A stretch of 64,000 nt of DNA from Cocleimonas flava (GCF_004339015.1 NZ_SMFQ01000003.1:62001-126000); one strand, 5' to 3'; counted from the stretch's first letter, positions 26,982-37,167 are shown. Notes: generated by a model not told the origin, from the sequence alone. Made by a program: numbers and translations.

Positions 26982-28757
26982 TTATTTAGTCTCTACTTCA
27001 GGTAATTTTACTTGAATGCTTAATTCTCGTAATTGCTTACGCGGTACATCAGCAGGCGCTTCAGTCAGCATACAAGCGGCAGTCTGGGTTTTCGGGAATG
27101 CAATAACATCACGAATAGATTCGGTGTTTGTCATAAGCATAACCAAACGATCTAAACCAAACGCCAAACCACCCAATGGAGGGCAACCAAACGTGAGTGC
27201 TTTCAATAAGAAACCAAATTTCTCTTCGGCTTCCTGCTCTGAAATACCGAGCATATCGAATACTGCAGATTGCATTTCAGATTGGTGGATACGTATAGAA
27301 CCACCGCCCACTTCGTAACCGTTGATAACCATATCGTAAGCATCAGAAAGTGCTGCACCAGGGTTTTCACGTAACTCTTCAACGCTACAAGTAGGTGCAG
27401 TAAACGGATGATGCAGTGCTTGCCAGCGGTTATCGCGATCGTCCCATTCGAACATTGGGAAGTCGATTATCCATAGCGCAGCCCAATCACCTTGCAATAG
27501 GTCTAGGTCTTTAGCGAGTTCTTCACGTAAAGCACCTAAAGCATCATTGACGATTTTAGCTTTATCCGCACCGAAGAAAACCAGATCGCCATCTTCTGCA
27601 CCTGTTTTTTCCATAATGCTCATTGCAACTTCATCAGGTAGGAACTTCAAAATAGGAGAGTTCAAACCTGCAACGCCATCAGCTAATTTGTTTACTTTGA
27701 TATACGCTAAACCACGCGCGCCATAACGAGAAACAAACTTGGTGTAATTATCGATATCTTTGCGAGAAAGGTCCGCGCCTTTAGGTACGCGAAGTGCGGC
27801 AACACGGCTACCTTCGTCGTTTGCAGGGCCAGAGAAGACTTTAAAGTCTACGTCTTTCATTTGCTCGCTCACTTCAATAAGCTCTAGCGGGTTACGCATA
27901 TCTGGCTTATCCGATCCAAAACGATGCATTGCTTCTGCGTAAGTCATCTGTGGGAATCTATCACCCAGATCAACATTGCCAACGTCTTTAAATAATTTGC
28001 GAATCATATCTTCCATGGTTCCCATAACGTCTGCGCTTCTGACAAATGCCATTTCGATATCCACCTGAGTGAATTCTGGTTGACGATCTGCGCGTAAATC
28101 TTCATCACGGAAACAACGCGCCATTTGGTAATAACGATCGATTCCACCCATCATCAACATTTGCTTAAATAGCTGTGGTGATTGTGGTAGTGCGAAGAAG
28201 TTACCCGGATGCGTACGTGAAGGGACAAGATAGTCACGTGCACCTTCTGGAGTAGCTTTGGTAAGAATAGGTGTTTCTACTTCAAGGAATTCGTTGTCGT
28301 CAAGATAGCGGCGCATGTTTGACGTCATTTTAGAGCGTGTCTTCATGCGTTGCTGCATTTCATCGCGGCGTAAATCAACATAGCGATATTTTAAACGCAC
28401 GTCTTCGTTAACATCGTCATCTAACTGGAATGGTGGAGTATCAGAGGCACTCAAGGTTTCTAACTCAAGTGCGAATACTTCGATCTTACCGCTGGTTAGA
28501 TTATCATTGATCATGCCTTCAGGACGCGCACGCACGGTGCCACGGATTCGTAAGATATGTTCGTTACGAATCGTTTCTGCAGTCTTGAACATCTCCTGAT
28601 CATCAGGATCAAAAACAACTTGCACTAAACCTTCGCTATCGCGTAGATCAACAAAAATAACCCCGCCGTGATCACGACGACGATTAACCCAGCCACATAA
28701 AGTGACTTCTTGATCCATTAGTGATTCATCAACCAATCCACAACGGTGTGTACGCAT
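26982..28757 (-). CDS. aspS: Aspartyl-tRNA synthetase
   Basis: Charges tRNA-Asp (bacterial type). An N-terminal OB-fold anticodon domain ([20 protein letters not shown]) precedes the class II catalytic domain with motif 2 region [20 protein letters not shown] and motif 3 [13 protein letters not shown]. The insertion domain typical of bacterial AspRS is present in the middle. At 591 residues it equals the E. coli enzyme in length. It stands alone on the minus strand, with repeat copy 5 as its terminator. Confidence 0.97.
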   Translation of the reverse strand: MRTHRCGLVDESLMDQEVTLCGWVNRRRDHGGVIFVDLRDSEGLVQVVFDPDDQEMFKTAETIRNEHILRIRGTVRARPEGMINDNLTSGKIEVFALELETLSASDTPPFQLDDDVNEDVRLKYRYVDLRRDEMQQRMKTRSKMTSNMRRYLDDNEFLEVETPILTKATPEGARDYLVPSRTHPGNFFALPQSPQLFKQMLMMGGIDRYYQMARCFRDEDLRADRQPEFTQVDIEMAFVRSADVMGTMEDMIRKLFKDVGNVDLGDRFPQMTYAEAMHRFGSDKPDMRNPLELIEVSEQMKDVDFKVFSGPANDEGSRVAALRVPKGADLSRKDIDNYTKFVSRYGARGLAYIKVNKLADGVAGLNSPILKFLPDEVAMSIMEKTGAEDGDLVFFGADKAKIVNDALGALREELAKDLDLLQGDWAALWIIDFPMFEWDDRDNRWQALHHPFTAPTCSVEELRENPGAALSDAYDMVINGYEVGGGSIRIHQSEMQSAVFDMLGISEQEAEEKFGFLLKALTFGCPPLGGLAFGLDRLVMLMTNTESIRDVIAFPKTQTAACMLTEAPADVPRKQLRELSIQVKLPEVETK

Positions 28758-28951
28758 AGCAAAAAACCCAATTATTTACGTTAAAATTTGAAGCGGAATA
28801 GTAAGCTTTGTGGCTGTTAGGTGCAAGTTTTTGCTGGGATTTACCAGCGGATATACAGTAAGGTTTCACGCTGAGAATGAAGATAGCCGATTAAGACTGT
28901 ATTAATTGCTTGAGTTTTATAATGTGCGTTGATTTTAAGGGGGATTAATTT

Positions 28952-29881
28952 ATGTCTATTATTTCACAGCTGCTAAGTTCGCTATTGGTGATGCTTTGGT
29001 TTGTCGCTCACTTTATGGGAGATAATATTCTTAAAATTGTTCCTTCGCCCTATGGTGAAGATTTGATTCGCTATCGATGGTTGATTTTAGGCCTTGGGAT
29101 TTTTCTTTCTATATCTAATTTTACAAACAGGATACGACAACAGAGAAAGACAAATAAACGCGACAATCGAAGCCGTAATGGCTCGAGATGGCAAAAGAAT
29201 GATTCAGCCATCATTCGTAAAGACTTTGAATCAGAGCAACGCAAGGAAAGTTTCGTCTCGAGTTTTCGTGAAAATACTTCAAGCCGACAAACACCAGAAC
29301 TTATTGAGCTAGCAAAGAAAGTGAAGTGGACACCAATCGTTGGTGGTGGTGCCAACTTTAAAACCAGTTATCTGCTACAACCTAACCCATCAAGAATAGA
29401 AGTTAAAAAGTCTAATGGCGGAAAGCTTTTCTCAGCAATCTTCATCGGTATGGGATGTTTTGTGCCCGGTGTCATTGCCTACCAGATGTTTATGGATGAA
29501 GGATTCGGTTGGGGAATTTTGGGAATGATGGCTTTTGGTTCGATTTTTGTAGCTGTGGGTGTTGCTACGCTGTTTTACCCTAGGCCGCGTATTTTTGATA
29601 AACAAATTGGCTGGTTTTGGGCAGGTAGTAAACGATTGATGAGTGAGAAAGAGTTATCACAGCTGAAGAAATCTGCACGTCTTTCTGATATTGCAGCCAT
29701 TCAGATATTATCAGAACGTGTCTCGGGGAAAAACTCCAATTATACGTCGTGGGAAATTAACCTTGTTTCGCATGACGCCCAAAGATTGAATGTGATGGAT
29801 CATGGTAATAAAAATAACATCGAAGAAGATGCCATAATGCTGAGTGAATTTCTGGATGTCCCTGTCTGGGAGAATACTTAA
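28952..29881 (+). CDS. Membrane protein of unknown function (paralogue A)
   Basis: 309 residues with two N-terminal membrane segments, a basic hydrophilic linker (~60-115), then a region shared with the next gene: WTPIVGGGANFKTSYL, two membrane segments (~165-215), YPRPRIFDKQIGWFWAGSK, LSDIAAIQILSERVSG, YTSWEINLV and LNVMDHGN ending in FLDVPVW. I recognise no named family. The second gene lies 33 bases on, and a decayed third copy follows, so the array expanded by tandem duplication. Possibly a membrane-stress or self-recognition protein; function is unknown. Confidence 0.7.
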   Translation: MSIISQLLSSLLVMLWFVAHFMGDNILKIVPSPYGEDLIRYRWLILGLGIFLSISNFTNRIRQQRKTNKRDNRSRNGSRWQKNDSAIIRKDFESEQRKESFVSSFRENTSSRQTPELIELAKKVKWTPIVGGGANFKTSYLLQPNPSRIEVKKSNGGKLFSAIFIGMGCFVPGVIAYQMFMDEGFGWGILGMMAFGSIFVAVGVATLFYPRPRIFDKQIGWFWAGSKRLMSEKELSQLKKSARLSDIAAIQILSERVSGKNSNYTSWEINLVSHDAQRLNVMDHGNKNNIEEDAIMLSEFLDVPVWENT

Positions 29882-29914
29882 ATGATTATTTTATCTGATT
29901 TTTAAGAGATATTT

Positions 29915-30562
29915 GTGATTACAGAAAAGCAACAAAAGCTAAAAGCTTTAGCTAAAAAACAAGATCCTCAGTTAACACAACTGGAACTAAAGCTTGATTG
30001 GACGCCGTTATCAGATAATGGCTCAAGTTTTAAAACGACTGCATTCAAGCAATTGAATATTTCACGTTTAGTAAGCAAAAAAACACTAGGTGCATGGGTT
30101 TTTACTCTGGCTGTTAACTTCATAGCATTATTAATCTCAAGTCTTCTCGTATACACTCTTTTTATTGAAGAAAGTCCCAAATTGTTAATGATCGTTTCAA
30201 CAATGCTAGCATTTTCTCTAATGTTCGTTATTGCAGGTATTTGGTTGATATTTAATCCAAAACCTTGGATTTTTGATAAAACTAAAGGTTGGCTTTGGCA
30301 AGGATCTAAACAATTACATAAAGACCAGGATTTCTTACCATTAAAAGAAGCGGTTCGATTGTCTAATGTTGCTGCAATACAAATCTTACCAAAAATAATT
30401 TCTGACGAATTAAAATACACATCATGGGAATTTAATCTAGTTTGCAAAAATGGCAAAAGAATAAATATTATGGATCATGCAAACAAAAAAAGTATTTTAA
30501 AAGATGCATACTTTTTAAGTGAGTTTTTGAGTATTCCAATATGGGAAATTTCTGATTATTGA
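29915..30562 (+). CDS. Membrane protein of unknown function (paralogue B)
   Basis: 215 residues and clearly homologous to the preceding protein, but without its first two membrane segments. It keeps WTPLSDNGSSFKTT, two membrane helices, KPWIFDKTKGWLWQGSK, LSNVAAIQILPKI, YTSWEFNLV and INIMDHANKKSI, ending in FLSIPIWE. The start codon is GTG at 29915. The shared C-terminal block, conserved across diverged copies, is likely the functional unit. Confidence 0.68.
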   Translation: MITEKQQKLKALAKKQDPQLTQLELKLDWTPLSDNGSSFKTTAFKQLNISRLVSKKTLGAWVFTLAVNFIALLISSLLVYTLFIEESPKLLMIVSTMLAFSLMFVIAGIWLIFNPKPWIFDKTKGWLWQGSKQLHKDQDFLPLKEAVRLSNVAAIQILPKIISDELKYTSWEFNLVCKNGKRINIMDHANKKSILKDAYFLSEFLSIPIWEISDY

Positions 30563-30635
30563 TTATTTTATTAATTGTTCTCAAAATACTTATGTAAGAA
30601 CAACATCAACGTAATTATCTGCCAAGTGGCAGTAA

Positions 30636-30708
30636 CTTAAAATAATGAACCATGGAAATACAAATAGCATTCAAGAAGATGCGAAAATACAGGGGGAAAT
30701 TTTTAAAT
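30636..30708 (+). pseudogene. C-terminal remnant of a third paralogue
   Basis: In one frame from about 30642 the bases encode IMNHGNTNSIQEDAKIQGE, matching the NVMDHGNKNNIEEDA block of paralogue A and the matching block of paralogue B. No start, membrane segments or other conserved blocks remain upstream. It sits 74 bases after paralogue B in the same orientation, so a third tandem copy has decayed. Confidence 0.7.
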
Positions 30709-30771
30709 GTGTCTGTTTGAATAAAACCATGCAGGTTATGAATAAAATAAAATTGGATTATATTAAAAACA

Positions 30772-30784
30772 CACCCCCCTACTT
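30772..30784 (+). terminator. CACCCCCCTACTT-family terminator, copy 6
   Basis: CACCCCCCTACTT is followed by ATAAGCAC and T6. It lies between the paralogue array (plus) and the convergent cNMP-binding gene, oriented to end the plus-strand transcript. The stem is short (GTG-type pairing), weaker than other copies. Confidence 0.82.
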
Positions 30785-30796
30785 ATAAGCACTTTT

Positions 30797-31291
30797 TTAT
30801 CGGTATCCGATCCCTACGACTTGTCTGTAAAGGCTCGCCATATCTTTACTGCTACTACGGATTAATTTGTCCATGCTCATGACAACCAGTTCTAATAAGT
30901 TTACTGAGATATACGGGTGTTCTACACATAATCGTTTGTACATGGGGCGAGTAATCGCGAGAAGATAAACGCCATGTTTGCGGCTGGCGCGTAAACGAAT
31001 AGATCTTGGTTGCTTGTCGAAGAACGACATGATTCCTACCAGACCTCCAGCTTCGATTCTGCCGACATCCATTTCCTTGCCGCCTTCATCATTGGTCATT
31101 CGAATTTTACCATCGAGGACCAGATAAAACTCATCACCCACAATACCGAGATCGGCAATAATTTCATTGGGCTGGATTTCTTGAATACGTGTGAATTTCA
31201 AAAATTCTGCAATTTCATCCTTAGTTAAAGATGCGCTGAATTGCGGACAATTCTCTTTTATTAATTCTATGATTTTTTGATTATCAGACAT
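30797..31291 (-). CDS. Cyclic nucleotide-binding domain protein
   Basis: 164 residues from the ATG at 31291 (MSDNQKIIEL); the frame extends to an ATG at 31321. It is a single cNMP-binding beta-roll: PNEIIADLGIVGDEFYLVLDGKI, then VGRIEAGGLVGIMSFFDKQPRSIRLRAS, which aligns with the phosphate-binding cassette but has I-M in place of the usual E-L/M pair. No DNA-binding domain follows; the C-terminus is a short helix. It is a stand-alone sensor or regulatory partner; ligand binding is uncertain. Confidence 0.78.
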   Translation of the reverse strand: MSDNQKIIELIKENCPQFSASLTKDEIAEFLKFTRIQEIQPNEIIADLGIVGDEFYLVLDGKIRMTNDEGGKEMDVGRIEAGGLVGIMSFFDKQPRSIRLRASRKHGVYLLAITRPMYKRLCVEHPYISVNLLELVVMSMDKLIRSSSKDMASLYRQVVGIGYR

Positions 31292-31396
31292 AGGTATTAT
31301 CTTTGATATAAAAAATGGCAAGAACTCAAATTAAGCCCATTGCCATTTATGATTACTGTAAATGGTTTAACTTAAAAACCATTAATAAGACTTTTA

Positions 31397-33190
31397 TTAT
31401 TTAGAAGATTTTTTCGAGTCTTTTTTGGGCTTGTCTTTAGCAGATTTTGTTTCTGAGCTGTCTTTACCAGTTAATTGACGTAACTGTAGCTTTTGACCCA
31501 TTACACGTACGCCTTGAAGATGTTTTTCAATCTCTTTTGGCATGCCTTCAGGAAGGTCTACGGTAGAATAATCGCCACTGATATCGATGTTCTGAATATA
31601 CTGACTCTCTACGCCGGCTTCATTAGCAATAGCGCCAACGATGTGTCTAGGCTCGGTACCATGGCTTTTACCCACATCCAGGCGATAGGTAACCATGCCT
31701 GCTTGTGTTGGACCACGCTTGCGCTTAGAACCTTGTGATCTTTCGCGGTTTTCACGTGTACGATCGCCTCTTTCACGACGATTATTATTACGGTCGCCGC
31801 GGTCATTACGATCTCCACGATCATTTCTATCGCGGCCTTCACCTAATTTTCCATCAGGGATTCTGCTTTGCGGTGTAACCAATAACGGACGGTCTTGTTG
31901 CACTAAAAACGCTAATGTAGCTGCGATTTGTGAAAGTGTTAGCTTATTTTCTTCTTCAAGATCAGCAATAATTTTCTCATAGAAGTCGAGCTTCTGTGAT
32001 TCAGCCGTTTCATTCACCATTTCTTTGAAACGATTGATTCGTGCTTCGCTGATATCTTGTGGAGATGGAAGTACTAATGGCTCAATAGTTTGACCCGTAG
32101 CGCGCTCGATACCTTGCAGTTGACGACGACCATTCGGTGGAATAAATAGAATTGCAGTTCCCTTACGGCCTGCACGACCTGTACGTCCAATACGATGCAC
32201 GTAAGATTCGTTATCCGCTGGCATATCGTAGTTAATAACGTGTGTAATACGCTCTACATCTAATCCGCGAGCTACAACATCGGTTGCTACGATGATGTCT
32301 ATATTGCCTTTCTTTAAACGATTGATGACTTTTTCACGCATTGACTGCTGGATGTCTCCATTTAGAGGGACAGAAGCATAGCCACGTGCGGATAATTTTT
32401 CTGATAATTCAGTGGTCATATTCTTGGTACGAACGAATATGATAATACCACCCGTTTCTTCAGCTTCCAGATACCGAGTTAGCGCATCTAATTTGAAAGA
32501 GGTTTTGCCTGACCAGTAATACTGAGTAATTGTAGAAACCGTTGAAGTTTCTGTCTTAACTTTGATATCAACAGGGTCAGTTAGGTATTTTTGGGTAATG
32601 CGTTTGATGACGCTAGGCATGGTTGCAGAAAACAAAACCGTTTGGCGTGTGTCTGGCGTTTCTTTTAGAATCGTTTCAACATCATCGATAAAGCCCATTC
32701 GAAGCATTTCGTCAGCTTCATCTAAAACTAGTGCTTTCAAGTTGCCCAGTTTAAGTGTTTTACGGCGTAAATGGTCCATAACACGACCAGGTGTTCCAAC
32801 TACAACATGCGCGCCGCGTCTTAATTGTCTTAATTGAATATCGATACTTTGACCACCGTAAATAGGCATTACGTGGAAGCCTTTAAGGTGTCTTGCATAA
32901 CTTTGCATTGCTTCAGCAACCTGAATTGCAAGTTCGCGTGTAGGTGCAAGTACCAGAATTTGTGTGTCTTTCGAGCTGAGATCTAATCGACTTAATAAAG
33001 GCAATGAGAAAGCAGCGGTCTTGCCAGTTCCGGTTTGCGCCTGACCAATTAGATCTTTTCCTTCCAATAGGTGGGGGATGGTTTCTGCTTGTATGGCAGA
33101 TGGAGCTTCGTATCCGGCTTCTTCAACCGATTTTAGGACGAGTTCATTCAGATCAAGGTCTGAGAACTTAATATTTGATTCGTTTGACAT
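31397..33190 (-). CDS. deaD: DEAD-box ATP-dependent RNA helicase (DeaD/CsdA type)
   Basis: Unwinds RNA in ribosome assembly and cold adaptation. 597 residues: Q motif (GYEAPSAIQAETIP), motif I AQTGTGKTAAF, Ia APTRELAIQ, DEAD box (VLDEADEMLRMGF), SAT, and motif VI HRIGRTGRAGRKG. After a linker comes an Arg/Asp/Asn/Gly-rich stretch (~455-500, NDRGDRNDRGDRNN) and a DbpA-like RNA-binding domain (MVTYRLDVGKSHGTEPRHIVG onward), with a Lys-rich tail. This is the DeaD layout. Confidence 0.93.
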   Translation of the reverse strand: MSNESNIKFSDLDLNELVLKSVEEAGYEAPSAIQAETIPHLLEGKDLIGQAQTGTGKTAAFSLPLLSRLDLSSKDTQILVLAPTRELAIQVAEAMQSYARHLKGFHVMPIYGGQSIDIQLRQLRRGAHVVVGTPGRVMDHLRRKTLKLGNLKALVLDEADEMLRMGFIDDVETILKETPDTRQTVLFSATMPSVIKRITQKYLTDPVDIKVKTETSTVSTITQYYWSGKTSFKLDALTRYLEAEETGGIIIFVRTKNMTTELSEKLSARGYASVPLNGDIQQSMREKVINRLKKGNIDIIVATDVVARGLDVERITHVINYDMPADNESYVHRIGRTGRAGRKGTAILFIPPNGRRQLQGIERATGQTIEPLVLPSPQDISEARINRFKEMVNETAESQKLDFYEKIIADLEEENKLTLSQIAATLAFLVQQDRPLLVTPQSRIPDGKLGEGRDRNDRGDRNDRGDRNNNRRERGDRTRENRERSQGSKRKRGPTQAGMVTYRLDVGKSHGTEPRHIVGAIANEAGVESQYIQNIDISGDYSTVDLPEGMPKEIEKHLQGVRVMGQKLQLRQLTGKDSSETKSAKDKPKKDSKKSSK

Positions 33191-33233
33191 AATTTAGTAC
33201 GGCGTAATTTGAAGAAGGTCGCGCAGTATATGC

Positions 33234-33866
33234 TTATTCTGACCTTTGTGTAGTTATTTTAGCATTTCTTTCAGGTGTAACAACGCCTAATGACATAACA
33301 AGCTTTAATGCATCCTCTACATCCATGTCCATTTTCTTCACTTCATCCTTGGGTACAAGCAAAATAAAGCCAGAAGTTGGGTTAGGTGTTGTTGGTACAA
33401 AAACAGTGATTAAATCCTGTCCTGTGGCATCACTAAATATCTTAGGACTATCATTAGTTTTGAAGCAAATGGTCCAAACGCCTAGACGAGGATACTGTAT
33501 CAATAGCACTTCATTAAAGGTATTGCTATCAGAAGAAAGAATAGTAGATGTCACTTGCTTAACAGAGGAATAAATACTTCTTACCAATGGGATCCGGTCT
33601 AAGAGATTTTCCCAAAAGTGTATAATTCTTTTGCCAGCAAGATTGGTTAAAAAGAAACCGGTTATAAAAATAATCATTGCACTAATGACAATGCCAAGAC
33701 CCGGCACATTAAAGCCAAACAAAGCTTCTGGGCGCCAGGCTGGTGGTAAAAGTACAATGGTATTGTCCATTAAGTTGACCAATAACTTGATCACAAAAAT
33801 GGTGATACCCAATGGAATCCAGATGAGTAAACCCGTAATGATATATTTTCTAAGTTTACCGAGCAT
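33234..33866 (-). CDS. DUF502 family membrane protein
   Basis: 210 residues with two N-terminal membrane segments (GLLIWIPLGITIFVIKLLV and GLGIVISAMIIFITGFFLTN). Then IPLVRSIYSSVKQVTSTILS, GVWTICFKTNDSP and VFVPTTPNPTSGFILLVPKDEV follow, the DUF502 signature. Function is unknown in the family. It lies 68 bases after the FmdB-like gene on the same strand; FmdB-like and DUF502 genes are often adjacent, and with aspS nearby in many gammaproteobacteria. Confidence 0.9.
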   Translation of the reverse strand: MLGKLRKYIITGLLIWIPLGITIFVIKLLVNLMDNTIVLLPPAWRPEALFGFNVPGLGIVISAMIIFITGFFLTNLAGKRIIHFWENLLDRIPLVRSIYSSVKQVTSTILSSDSNTFNEVLLIQYPRLGVWTICFKTNDSPKIFSDATGQDLITVFVPTTPNPTSGFILLVPKDEVKKMDMDVEDALKLVMSLGVVTPERNAKITTQRSE

Positions 33867-33934
33867 TTGGTTTATCAGTGTCCTTTGTGTATTTTGTATA
33901 CCGTAAATTTAAGGTGAAACAGATAAGTAAATGA

Positions 33935-34225
33935 TTACTTCTCAGTTTTAGCAGGTTTTTTTTCAGGTGCTTTTTCTTTTGCGGCTTTCTCAGGCTTTTT
34001 ATCAGAAGTCGATTTGTCGCCTTCCGTGAGGTTCTTTTTATTACCCGATTTAAAATCGGTCTCGTACCAGCCTGATCCACTTAGACGAAATGCTGCAGCA
34101 GAAACTTTTTTCTTCATATCTGGTTTACCGCACGCACTACAGTCGGTTATATGTGCATCACTAATTTTTTGAATAACTTCAATTTCATTACCACAAGACT
34201 GGCATTGGTATTCGTATATGGGCAT
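33935..34225 (-). CDS. FmdB-family zinc-ribbon protein
   Basis: 96 residues. MPIYEYQCQSCG and DCSACGK supply two CxxC knuckles of a zinc ribbon, then AFRLSGSGWYETDFKSG, which is the conserved FmdB tail. The rest is a Lys/Glu/Pro-rich low-complexity end. FmdB was proposed as a regulator, but the family's role is unclear. It heads a two-gene unit with the DUF502 gene. Confidence 0.9.
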   Translation of the reverse strand: MPIYEYQCQSCGNEIEVIQKISDAHITDCSACGKPDMKKKVSAAAFRLSGSGWYETDFKSGNKKNLTEGDKSTSDKKPEKAAKEKAPEKKPAKTEK

Positions 34226-34443
34226 AACTGATTCCGCTAAACTATCTATCTAAAATAGAAATTAATGTAAGTTTGATCTTGTTGAAACACAAGAATTAGT
34301 TTTTAGTAATATGCGGGTGATTTATTCTATTTACAAGGAAGAACAATTATTTTTTTATCACCTTTTTATCATCTTTTACCATTGTTAATTGTATATGTTT
34401 CCGAGGTAATAATGTAACTATGGCATTAGATCATGGCATCAGG

Positions 34444-35574
34444 TTATTGCATGAATAAGTGCAGTGGAATTTTTAATCTTGTTTTACCCTGTCTGAGTAC
34501 TTCAAGCATCACAGTGTCGTTAATCTGATATTGTTCGATGATATCGAGAAAATCGTTTAAATCTTCTACTTTTTTACCATTCACCGCTTGAACAACGTCA
34601 CCTAAAATCAAATCACCATTAACCAGCTTAGAATCAATTAAGCCTGCCTTGTCAGCAGGGGAGTCTCGCTCCACTTCTAGAATGAGTAATCCTTTAATTC
34701 CCAATTCTTTAATCAGTAGTTTATTTGCGGTGTCGTTGGCAGTGATTCCTACATGTGGGCGAATATAACGACCATTTTTAATCAGGTTTGGTACAACTCG
34801 ATTCACTTTATCGACAGGTATGGCAAAACCGATACCTGCTGAAGCACCTGACGGACTGTATATAGCGACATTCATCCCGATTAATCGACCAGCACTATCT
34901 AACAACGGACCACCTGAATTGCCAGGATTGATCGCGGCATCAGTTTGGATGAGGTCATCCATATTCAAGGTGCTGTTTTTTATAGTGCGACCAAGTGCAG
35001 AGATAATGCCTGTAGTAAGCGTATGGTCCAGCCCAAAAGGGTTACCAATTGCATATACTTTTTGGCCTACGATTAAAGATTTGCTTGATCCGGGTTGAAT
35101 TGGTCTGGGTAGGTTTTTCACACCATCCAGTTTCAATACGGCAATATCATGACGTTTTGATCGGCCTATAATACGTGCGGTATAGGTTTTCTTGTTATTT
35201 AAACGAACTCTTGCTGTCTTATTTTGTTCAACCACGTGATAGTTGGTTATGATATGACCTTTGTTATCCCATAAAAAACCGGTACCTGTTCCACTAGGTA
35301 CCTCTGCAATGTCACGTGTCCAGACATTAATAACGCGCTTTACAGTCGAGATATAAACAACAGAAGGGTTATTATGTCTGAAGATGGCGATAGTGCCTTT
35401 TTCTTCGGGTGTTAGGTCTGCTCTTCGGGCAATATTTGCGGGTATGGTTTCTGCCGATAAGTTGTTATTACTGACGTTAGGTATAAATGATGTCAATAAT
35501 AACGAAACAGCAGTAATTGCAGTTAAAATGAAAATGATTTTTTTTGATGATTTAATTGATCGTTTTGTCATCAT
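34444..35574 (-). CDS. degS: DegS-like trypsin-fold protease with one PDZ domain
   Basis: Periplasmic serine protease held by an N-terminal membrane anchor (~residues 12-35). Catalytic residues are visible: His in TNYHVVE, Asp in RHDIAVLKLD, Ser in NPGNSGGPLLD. One PDZ domain follows (~280-370; GLLILEVERDSPADKAGL, GDVVQAVNGKKVEDLNDF). One PDZ plus an anchor matches DegS, which cleaves RseA in the sigma-E response, rather than DegP or DegQ with two. I chose the ATG at 35574, six bases after AAGGG; the frame extends to a GTG at 35580. The rse genes are not in view, so the exact role is inferred. Confidence 0.85.
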   Translation of the reverse strand: MMTKRSIKSSKKIIFILTAITAVSLLLTSFIPNVSNNNLSAETIPANIARRADLTPEEKGTIAIFRHNNPSVVYISTVKRVINVWTRDIAEVPSGTGTGFLWDNKGHIITNYHVVEQNKTARVRLNNKKTYTARIIGRSKRHDIAVLKLDGVKNLPRPIQPGSSKSLIVGQKVYAIGNPFGLDHTLTTGIISALGRTIKNSTLNMDDLIQTDAAINPGNSGGPLLDSAGRLIGMNVAIYSPSGASAGIGFAIPVDKVNRVVPNLIKNGRYIRPHVGITANDTANKLLIKELGIKGLLILEVERDSPADKAGLIDSKLVNGDLILGDVVQAVNGKKVEDLNDFLDIIEQYQINDTVMLEVLRQGKTRLKIPLHLFMQ

Positions 35575-35694
35575 ATACACCCTTAAAACTTATATTTAAC
35601 AATGATATTAACGTACATAAGTCATTTATAACATTCTATACTGTTTAACTTTTAAGATAGTTGCATTAAATTAGATATCAAGTATAAAGCGCCT

Positions 35695-36243
35695 ATGAAA
35701 TTTATCCCTACAAAAATCCCAGACGTCATAATGATTGAACCAACTGTTTTTGGTGATCATCGTGGCTTTTTTATGGAAACATGGCAACGTAAAACCAGTG
35801 CCGAAAATGGAATCGATTATGATTTCGTTCAAGATAACCACAGTAAGTCTACTCAAGGTATTTTACGCGGTTTACACTATCAAATTGAGCAAACGCAAGG
35901 CAAACTAGTGCGCGTTGTTGAAGGCAGTGTGTACGATGTTGCCGTAGATTTACGTAAAAGTTCTCCGACGTTTGGTGAATCTGTCGGTCTTGAGTTATCT
36001 GCTGAAAACAAAAAAATGCTTTGGGTTCCACCTGGTTTTGCTCATGGTTTTTATGTAATGAGTGAAACAGCAGAATTCGTCTATAAGTGTACGGATTATT
36101 ATGCGCCAGAGCATGAAAGAAGCCTTTTGTGGAATGACGAGAAACTTAAAATAGACTGGCCTCTTGTTAATGGTGAAAACCCGATATTGTCTGATAAAGA
36201 TGCGGTGGCCCCAGCATTGGCAAACGCAGAGACATTTGCTTAG
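35695..36243 (+). CDS. rfbC: dTDP-4-dehydrorhamnose 3,5-epimerase
   Basis: Third step of dTDP-L-rhamnose synthesis for LPS or exopolysaccharide. 182 residues of RmlC cupin fold: FGDHRGFFMETWQR, QDNHSKSTQGILRGLHYQ with the catalytic His, KLVRVVEGSVYDVAVDLR, and WVPPGFAHGFYVMSE. Normal length. First of three plus-strand genes (rfbC-rfbD-rfbB); the nucleotidyltransferase rfbA is not beside them. Confidence 0.96.
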   Translation: MKFIPTKIPDVIMIEPTVFGDHRGFFMETWQRKTSAENGIDYDFVQDNHSKSTQGILRGLHYQIEQTQGKLVRVVEGSVYDVAVDLRKSSPTFGESVGLELSAENKKMLWVPPGFAHGFYVMSETAEFVYKCTDYYAPEHERSLLWNDEKLKIDWPLVNGENPILSDKDAVAPALANAETFA

Positions 36244-36297
36244 TCTATCGCAAAGACTCCATACTTAAATTAAGTAACTATATACTCAAAAAAACAC

Positions 36298-37167
36298 ATG
36301 AAAAAAATACTGATTACTGGTGCTGATGGCCAACTTGGTTTCGAACTTCAAAGAAGTTTACCTGCCGGATTTGAGTGCTTAGCGACAGATAAAGACGCTT
36401 TGGATATTACAGATGCGCAAGCAGTTAATACTTATGTAGATGAGCATAAACCGGATGTGATCATTAATGCCGCTGCTTATACTGCTGTGGATAAAGCAGA
36501 AGAAGAGACAGAACTCGCAATAGCAATCAATACCACAGGGGCTAAAAATCTCGCACAGGCGGCAAAAGATAAAGCTATCAAATTAGTGCAGATATCTACC
36601 GACTTTGTCTTTGACGGCAAAGCATGTTCGCCTTATACCGTTGATGCGATTACCGATCCAGATGGTTATTACGGTAAAACCAAACGCGACGGTGATAATC
36701 TGGTTGTAGATATTCTGGGTGATGAAGCATTAATTATAAGAACTTCCTGGTTGTATTCATCCCATGGTAATAACTTTGTTAAAACCATGCTGCGCTTTAT
36801 GCTGGAAAGAGAAGAGCTTGGGATTATTGCTGATCAAATAGGTACGCCAACCTGGGCAAATTCGTTAGCCAATGCTGTATGGAAATCGATAGAACTCGAC
36901 ACGACAGGATTCCATCATTGGTCTGATGCGGGTGTGGCGAGTTGGTATGATTTTGCCTATGCCATCATGGAGGAGGGCGTTTCTCTAGGTTTGTTAGACA
37001 AAGAGATTACCATCAACCCGATTACAACAGCAGATTATCCAACGCCAGCAAGTCGACCTTGTTACAGCGTATTAGATAAAACAGTGACATGGAAAGCACT
37101 TGGTCTAAAGAGCGATCATTGGCGCGTAGCGTTACGTAAAATGATGAAAGAATTGAAAGCTAAATAG
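36298..37167 (+). CDS. rfbD: dTDP-4-dehydrorhamnose reductase
   Basis: Final step of dTDP-L-rhamnose synthesis. 289 residues, RmlD-type short-chain reductase with ITGADGQLGFELQRSL, VIINAAAYTAVDKAEEE, ISTDFVFDGK, and a YYGKTKRDGD segment with the catalytic Tyr-x3-Lys. It follows rfbC by 54 bases and precedes rfbB by 46, so the three probably share a transcript ending at repeat copy 7. Confidence 0.96.
   Translation: MKKILITGADGQLGFELQRSLPAGFECLATDKDALDITDAQAVNTYVDEHKPDVIINAAAYTAVDKAEEETELAIAINTTGAKNLAQAAKDKAIKLVQISTDFVFDGKACSPYTVDAITDPDGYYGKTKRDGDNLVVDILGDEALIIRTSWLYSSHGNNFVKTMLRFMLEREELGIIADQIGTPTWANSLANAVWKSIELDTTGFHHWSDAGVASWYDFAYAIMEEGVSLGLLDKEITINPITTADYPTPASRPCYSVLDKTVTWKALGLKSDHWRVALRKMMKELKAK

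Noticed and set aside
31609-31982. Several open frames overlapping the Arg/Asp-rich end of deaD
   Set aside because: They are out-of-frame readings of low-complexity codons of the helicase.
33856-34080. 74-codon minus-strand frame overlapping the FmdB-like gene
   Set aside because: It overlaps the low-complexity Lys-rich tail of the FmdB gene and has no features of its own.
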